DNA of 5,774 bases, taken from Ruminococcus flavefaciens (lineage in GTDB: Bacteria > Bacillota > Clostridia > Oscillospirales > Ruminococcaceae). Shown in pieces: positions 2,990 to 5,774 of the stretch (positions are counted from its first letter, which is position 1; every line of letters begins with the position of its first letter). The DNA lies in NCBI GenBank assembly GCA_002348905.1, contig DEBW01000144.1, forward strand, positions 1 through 5,774, in the 5' to 3' direction. Both the position numbers and the translations under genes were made by a program. The notes under the pieces are model-generated. The model made no database searches and had not been told where the DNA came from. It was given only the letters and a program-made list of their open reading frames with translations.

Positions 2990-5692
2990 ATGTTTAAACT
3001 CAAAAAAGCCGTGGCTGCACTTACCTGTGCCGCTGTGGCAGCTGCGTCTCTTCCTGCTTCTTTCCTCGCAGTAGCAGTAGACGAGAAAACTACGGAAGAG
3101 CAGGAGTTCTGTGCTCCTATCAGCGAAGTCGTTCAGGATTCCGGTCTTGATATCGACTACGCCCGTGCATTGCAGTACTCACTTTACTTCTACGATGCCA
3201 ATATGTGCGGTGACACCGTTAAAGGCAACAACAAACTCTCATGGCGTGGCAACTGTCACACCTATGATGCTCACGTTCCGATGATCGAATGGGACAAGCT
3301 CACAACAAAATCAAGCAAGGGCGGTACTAATCTCTCTGCTGAATTCATGGAAAAGTACAAGGATGTCCTCGATCCTGACGGCGACGGAACTATCGACGTT
3401 GCCGGCGGCTTCCATGATGCCGGCGACCACGTTGAATTCGGTATGCCTGAGAACTACTCCGCTGCTACTCTCGGCTGGGGTTACTATGAGTACCGTGACG
3501 TTTACGAGAAGCTCGATCAGGCTTCACATATCGAAACTATCCTCCGTCACTTCAACGACTACCTCATGAAGTGTACTTTCCTCGATGAGGACGGAAATGT
3601 TATAGCTCACTGCTATCAGGTCGGCGAAGGTAATATCGACCACGCTATCTGGAACAGCCCTGAGGTAGATACTATGCCTCGTCCGGCATTCTTCCTTACA
3701 GCTGAGAAGCCGCAGATCGATTATGCGCCAGGCGCTGCAGCTTCACTTGCTATCAACTACCTCAACTTCAAGGACACTGATCCTGAGTACGCTGAGCAGT
3801 CTCTCAAGTACGCAAAGGCACTCTGGAAGTTCGCTAATGATGCTATCGAAAAGTTCGGCGGCTCTGTAGGCGGCGGCGACACTGACAAGAAGTCTGACAA
3901 GCTCATTTCCGATAACGCTGACGGCCCTGTTCAGTTCTATCAGTCCTCTAAGTGGGAAGACGACTACTGCTGGGCTGCTGCATGGATGTACATGGTAACT
4001 GAAGATGCTTCATGCTTCGACTACGCTGCAAAGATATTCGACTACTATGCTCCTTCCGGCTGGTGCTACTGCTGGAACGATATGTGGAGCGGTGCCGGCG
4101 TTATGTGGGCTATCATAAATCAGCAGCATCCTGAACTCGACCTCGTTCAGAAGGTAAGAGACGCTCAGGGCAAGAACCAGTATGTTTTCAAGGACTTCTG
4201 GGATGACGACTGCGTAGGCAAGTGTCTCGACACATGGAAGAAAAAGGCTACTCCTCAGGGATTCGCTCATATCAGTATCTGGGGAAGCTGCCGTTACAAT
4301 ACAGCTATGCAGATGATCTGCCTCCTCTACGACAAGTACCACAACAACGGCAAGCCAAGCGAGTGGAGCGAATGGGCTAAGTCTCAGATGGACTACATCC
4401 TCGGCGATAACGAGACAAAGTTCAAGGAAAGAGAACAGTATTCAGTCCTCGCAGGCAAAAACGGTACAAGCGGTCCAAGATGCTATATCGTAGGCTATAA
4501 CGATAATTCTGTAAAGAATCCTCACCACCGTGCTGCTTCCGGTCTTCTCATGGCTGAAGATCCCCGTGAGCAGAAGCACATCCTCTGGGGTGCTCTCGCA
4601 GGCGGCCCTGATACTTCAGACGCTCATATGGACGAAACAAGAGAGTATACCGAGAACGAGGTAACTATCGACTATAACGCTGCTCTTCCGGCAGCAGCTG
4701 CTGGTCTCTATGCTGTTTACGGCACAGAGGATATGGCTATAACCAAGAACTTCCCTCCTGAGGATGAGAAGCGAGTTTACGGCAACGGTGGCGCAAACGG
4801 TTCAGGTGGCGGAAGCGGTTACTGGATCGAAGCTATCGCTTATGACAAGCTCAACGATGACGGTTCTGGTGCAACAAACGTTTCATTCAAGGTTCTCTCA
4901 GGTGAATCTGTTCCTGCAAAGAACGTATCTGTAAGATACTACTTCAACGTATCTGAAAACAATAAGCCTGATATCTATGAGGTCAAGGAACTCTATGACC
5001 AGTCAAGCGCAGAGGATGCAGAAGTCGGTGCTGACGGCGTTATCTCAGGTCCTCACAAGTATGACAAGGTTGCTGATACTTACTACGCTGAAATCAGCTG
5101 GGAAGACTACGTAATCGCAAACTCCGGTAAGAAGTACCAGTTCAGCGTAGGTTTCTTCGGTAAGGGATACACTGATTCCACAACTAATAAATATGTATTC
5201 TACCAGTTCGATCCTAAAAACGACTGGAGCTATCAGGATATCAAAAAGGGTACAGATGCTGACTTCTTCGCTGTTGACGATCCGCCGGAGGAGCGCTACG
5301 AAAACATCTGTATTTACGTTGACGGCGTTCTCGTAGGCGGTACAGAGCCTGACGGTTCTAAGCCTGTTAAGGCTGAGCCAACAGAAACCACTACAACAAA
5401 GAAGCCAACTTCTACTACAACTACAAAGACTCCTTCTGTTACAACAACTACAGTTGCTCCTAAGAACGACAAGGCTACTCTTCCTGGTGATGCTAACGTA
5501 GATAAGAAGGTAACTGTTGCTGATGCAGTTGCTATCCTCCAGTTCGTTGCAAACAAGGATAAGTACACACTCTCAGCAGAGGGTATGGCTAACGCTGACG
5601 TATCCGGCAAGGGTGACGGCGTTACAGCTAAGGATGCTCTTACTATCCAGCAGTTCGATGCAGGCTTAGTAAAGAAGCTTCCTGTTGCATAA
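2990..5692 (+). CDS. Cellulosomal GH9 endoglucanase (GH9-CBM3c-dockerin)
   Basis: This 900-residue secreted enzyme hydrolyses beta-1,4-glucan with inversion. Order: signal peptide (about 1-29, cleavage after AVA); GH9 catalytic module (about 52-585); Gly-rich spacer (about 596-610); CBM3c (about 611-755, ending NDWSYQDI); a short segment (YENICIYVDGVLVGG, 770-784); Thr-rich linker (about 797-825); type I dockerin (about 831-895). In the GH9 module, HDAGDH places the catalytic Asp pair at D143/D146. NPHHR at 510-514 is the conserved substrate-site block, and E557 in NEV is the expected catalytic acid. GH9 fused to CBM3c is the arrangement of processive endoglucanases, where CBM3c feeds the chain into the active site. 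The dockerin would attach the enzyme to a scaffoldin cohesin. Just before DAGDH an EF-hand-like string DPDGDGTID (128-136) may bind calcium. GGAGGG lies 9 nt before the ATG. Codon use favours CTC, AAG and TTC more strongly than the neighbouring LRR gene, which suggests high expression. Intact, with no missing catalytic residue. Confidence 0.96.
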   Translation: MFKLKKAVAALTCAAVAAASLPASFLAVAVDEKTTEEQEFCAPISEVVQDSGLDIDYARALQYSLYFYDANMCGDTVKGNNKLSWRGNCHTYDAHVPMIEWDKLTTKSSKGGTNLSAEFMEKYKDVLDPDGDGTIDVAGGFHDAGDHVEFGMPENYSAATLGWGYYEYRDVYEKLDQASHIETILRHFNDYLMKCTFLDEDGNVIAHCYQVGEGNIDHAIWNSPEVDTMPRPAFFLTAEKPQIDYAPGAAASLAINYLNFKDTDPEYAEQSLKYAKALWKFANDAIEKFGGSVGGGDTDKKSDKLISDNADGPVQFYQSSKWEDDYCWAAAWMYMVTEDASCFDYAAKIFDYYAPSGWCYCWNDMWSGAGVMWAIINQQHPELDLVQKVRDAQGKNQYVFKDFWDDDCVGKCLDTWKKKATPQGFAHISIWGSCRYNTAMQMICLLYDKYHNNGKPSEWSEWAKSQMDYILGDNETKFKEREQYSVLAGKNGTSGPRCYIVGYNDNSVKNPHHRAASGLLMAEDPREQKHILWGALAGGPDTSDAHMDETREYTENEVTIDYNAALPAAAAGLYAVYGTEDMAITKNFPPEDEKRVYGNGGANGSGGGSGYWIEAIAYDKLNDDGSGATNVSFKVLSGESVPAKNVSVRYYFNVSENNKPDIYEVKELYDQSSAEDAEVGADGVISGPHKYDKVADTYYAEISWEDYVIANSGKKYQFSVGFFGKGYTDSTTNKYVFYQFDPKNDWSYQDIKKGTDADFFAVDDPPEERYENICIYVDGVLVGGTEPDGSKPVKAEPTETTTTKKPTSTTTTKTPSVTTTTVAPKNDKATLPGDANVDKKVTVADAVAILQFVANKDKYTLSAEGMANADVSGKGDGVTAKDALTIQQFDAGLVKKLPVA
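5378..5464 (+). repeat. Low-complexity Thr-rich linker coding region
   Basis: This stretch of alternating ACA/ACT codons encodes three TTTT clusters separated by Lys, Pro and Ser (about residues 797-825). It is a flexible linker, probably a target for O-glycosylation, between the CBM3c region and the dockerin. Long open frames on the opposite strand here are a by-product of the low-complexity sequence. Confidence 0.8.
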
Positions 5693-5708
5693 TTTTAATA
5701 CAAACACA

Positions 5709-5743
5709 AAAGGTGTGCAGTCTGACTGCACACCTTTATTTGC
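5709..5743 (+). terminator. Intrinsic terminator after the cellulase gene
   Basis: AAAGGTGTGCAGT (5709-5721), loop CTG, and ACTGCACACCTTT (5725-5737) form a perfect 13-bp stem starting 16 bp after the stop. A modest T tract (TTTATTT) follows. Its symmetry could let it work in both directions: the flanking A run upstream is a weak T tract on the other strand. The remaining 31 bases to the window end hold nothing I can identify. Confidence 0.9.
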
Positions 5744-5774
5744 CTAAAAACTCAGAATTGCTGGGGTGCAGGGG

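Noticed and set aside
5314..5610. Open frame on the minus strand across the linker and dockerin, Val-rich
   Set aside because: It is the reverse image of the ACA/ACT linker codons; it has no ribosome binding site and lies wholly within the cellulase gene.

Overview
The window looks like a chromosomal fragment of a cellulolytic Ruminococcus, closest in style to R. flavefaciens. The evidence is a secreted GH9-CBM3c cellulase ending in a Thr-rich linker and a dockerin whose second calcium loop carries an extra residue. Gram-positive housekeeping genes (infC-rpmI, spoIIR) with strong AGGAGG-type ribosome binding sites and near-consensus sigma-A promoters also fit. Species assignment is inference.

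Left part (1-1786, minus strand). Reading leftward from 1786, a sigma-A promoter drives a 76-residue zinc-ribbon protein, followed 41 bp later by spoIIR, the intercompartmental sporulation signal. No terminator is visible after spoIIR. A perfect TTGACA-17-TATAAT promoter then starts the translation-factor/ribosomal-protein operon infC-rpmI, with rplT expected beyond the left edge. Its roughly 150-nt leader contains a complete intrinsic terminator just before infC, which suggests an L20-type autoregulated attenuator. infC most likely starts at the unusual AUU codon at 629.

Middle (1787-2989). A divergent intergenic region precedes a plus-strand gene for a membrane-anchored extracellular protein with six back-to-back 23-residue LRR_5/BspA-type repeats, each carrying cysteines at fixed positions. 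A second intergenic stretch (2858-2989) carries a good sigma-A promoter and, in the 5' UTR, a perfect 12-bp inverted repeat plus a third copy of its core, just upstream of the cellulase ribosome binding site.

Right part (2990-5774). A 900-residue GH9 cellulase has a signal peptide, GH9 catalytic module, CBM3c, Thr-rich linker and type I dockerin. It is followed by a strong intrinsic terminator, so it is probably transcribed alone or with occasional read-through from the LRR gene. The enzyme is probably a processive endoglucanase carried on a cellulosome.

I see no convincing new multi-gene system here. The points most worth a second look are regulatory: the infC attenuator with AUU start, the ribosome-binding-site hairpin of spoIIR, and the repeat-rich cellulase leader. 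The cysteine ladder of the LRR protein and the asymmetric dockerin are the main protein-level curiosities.
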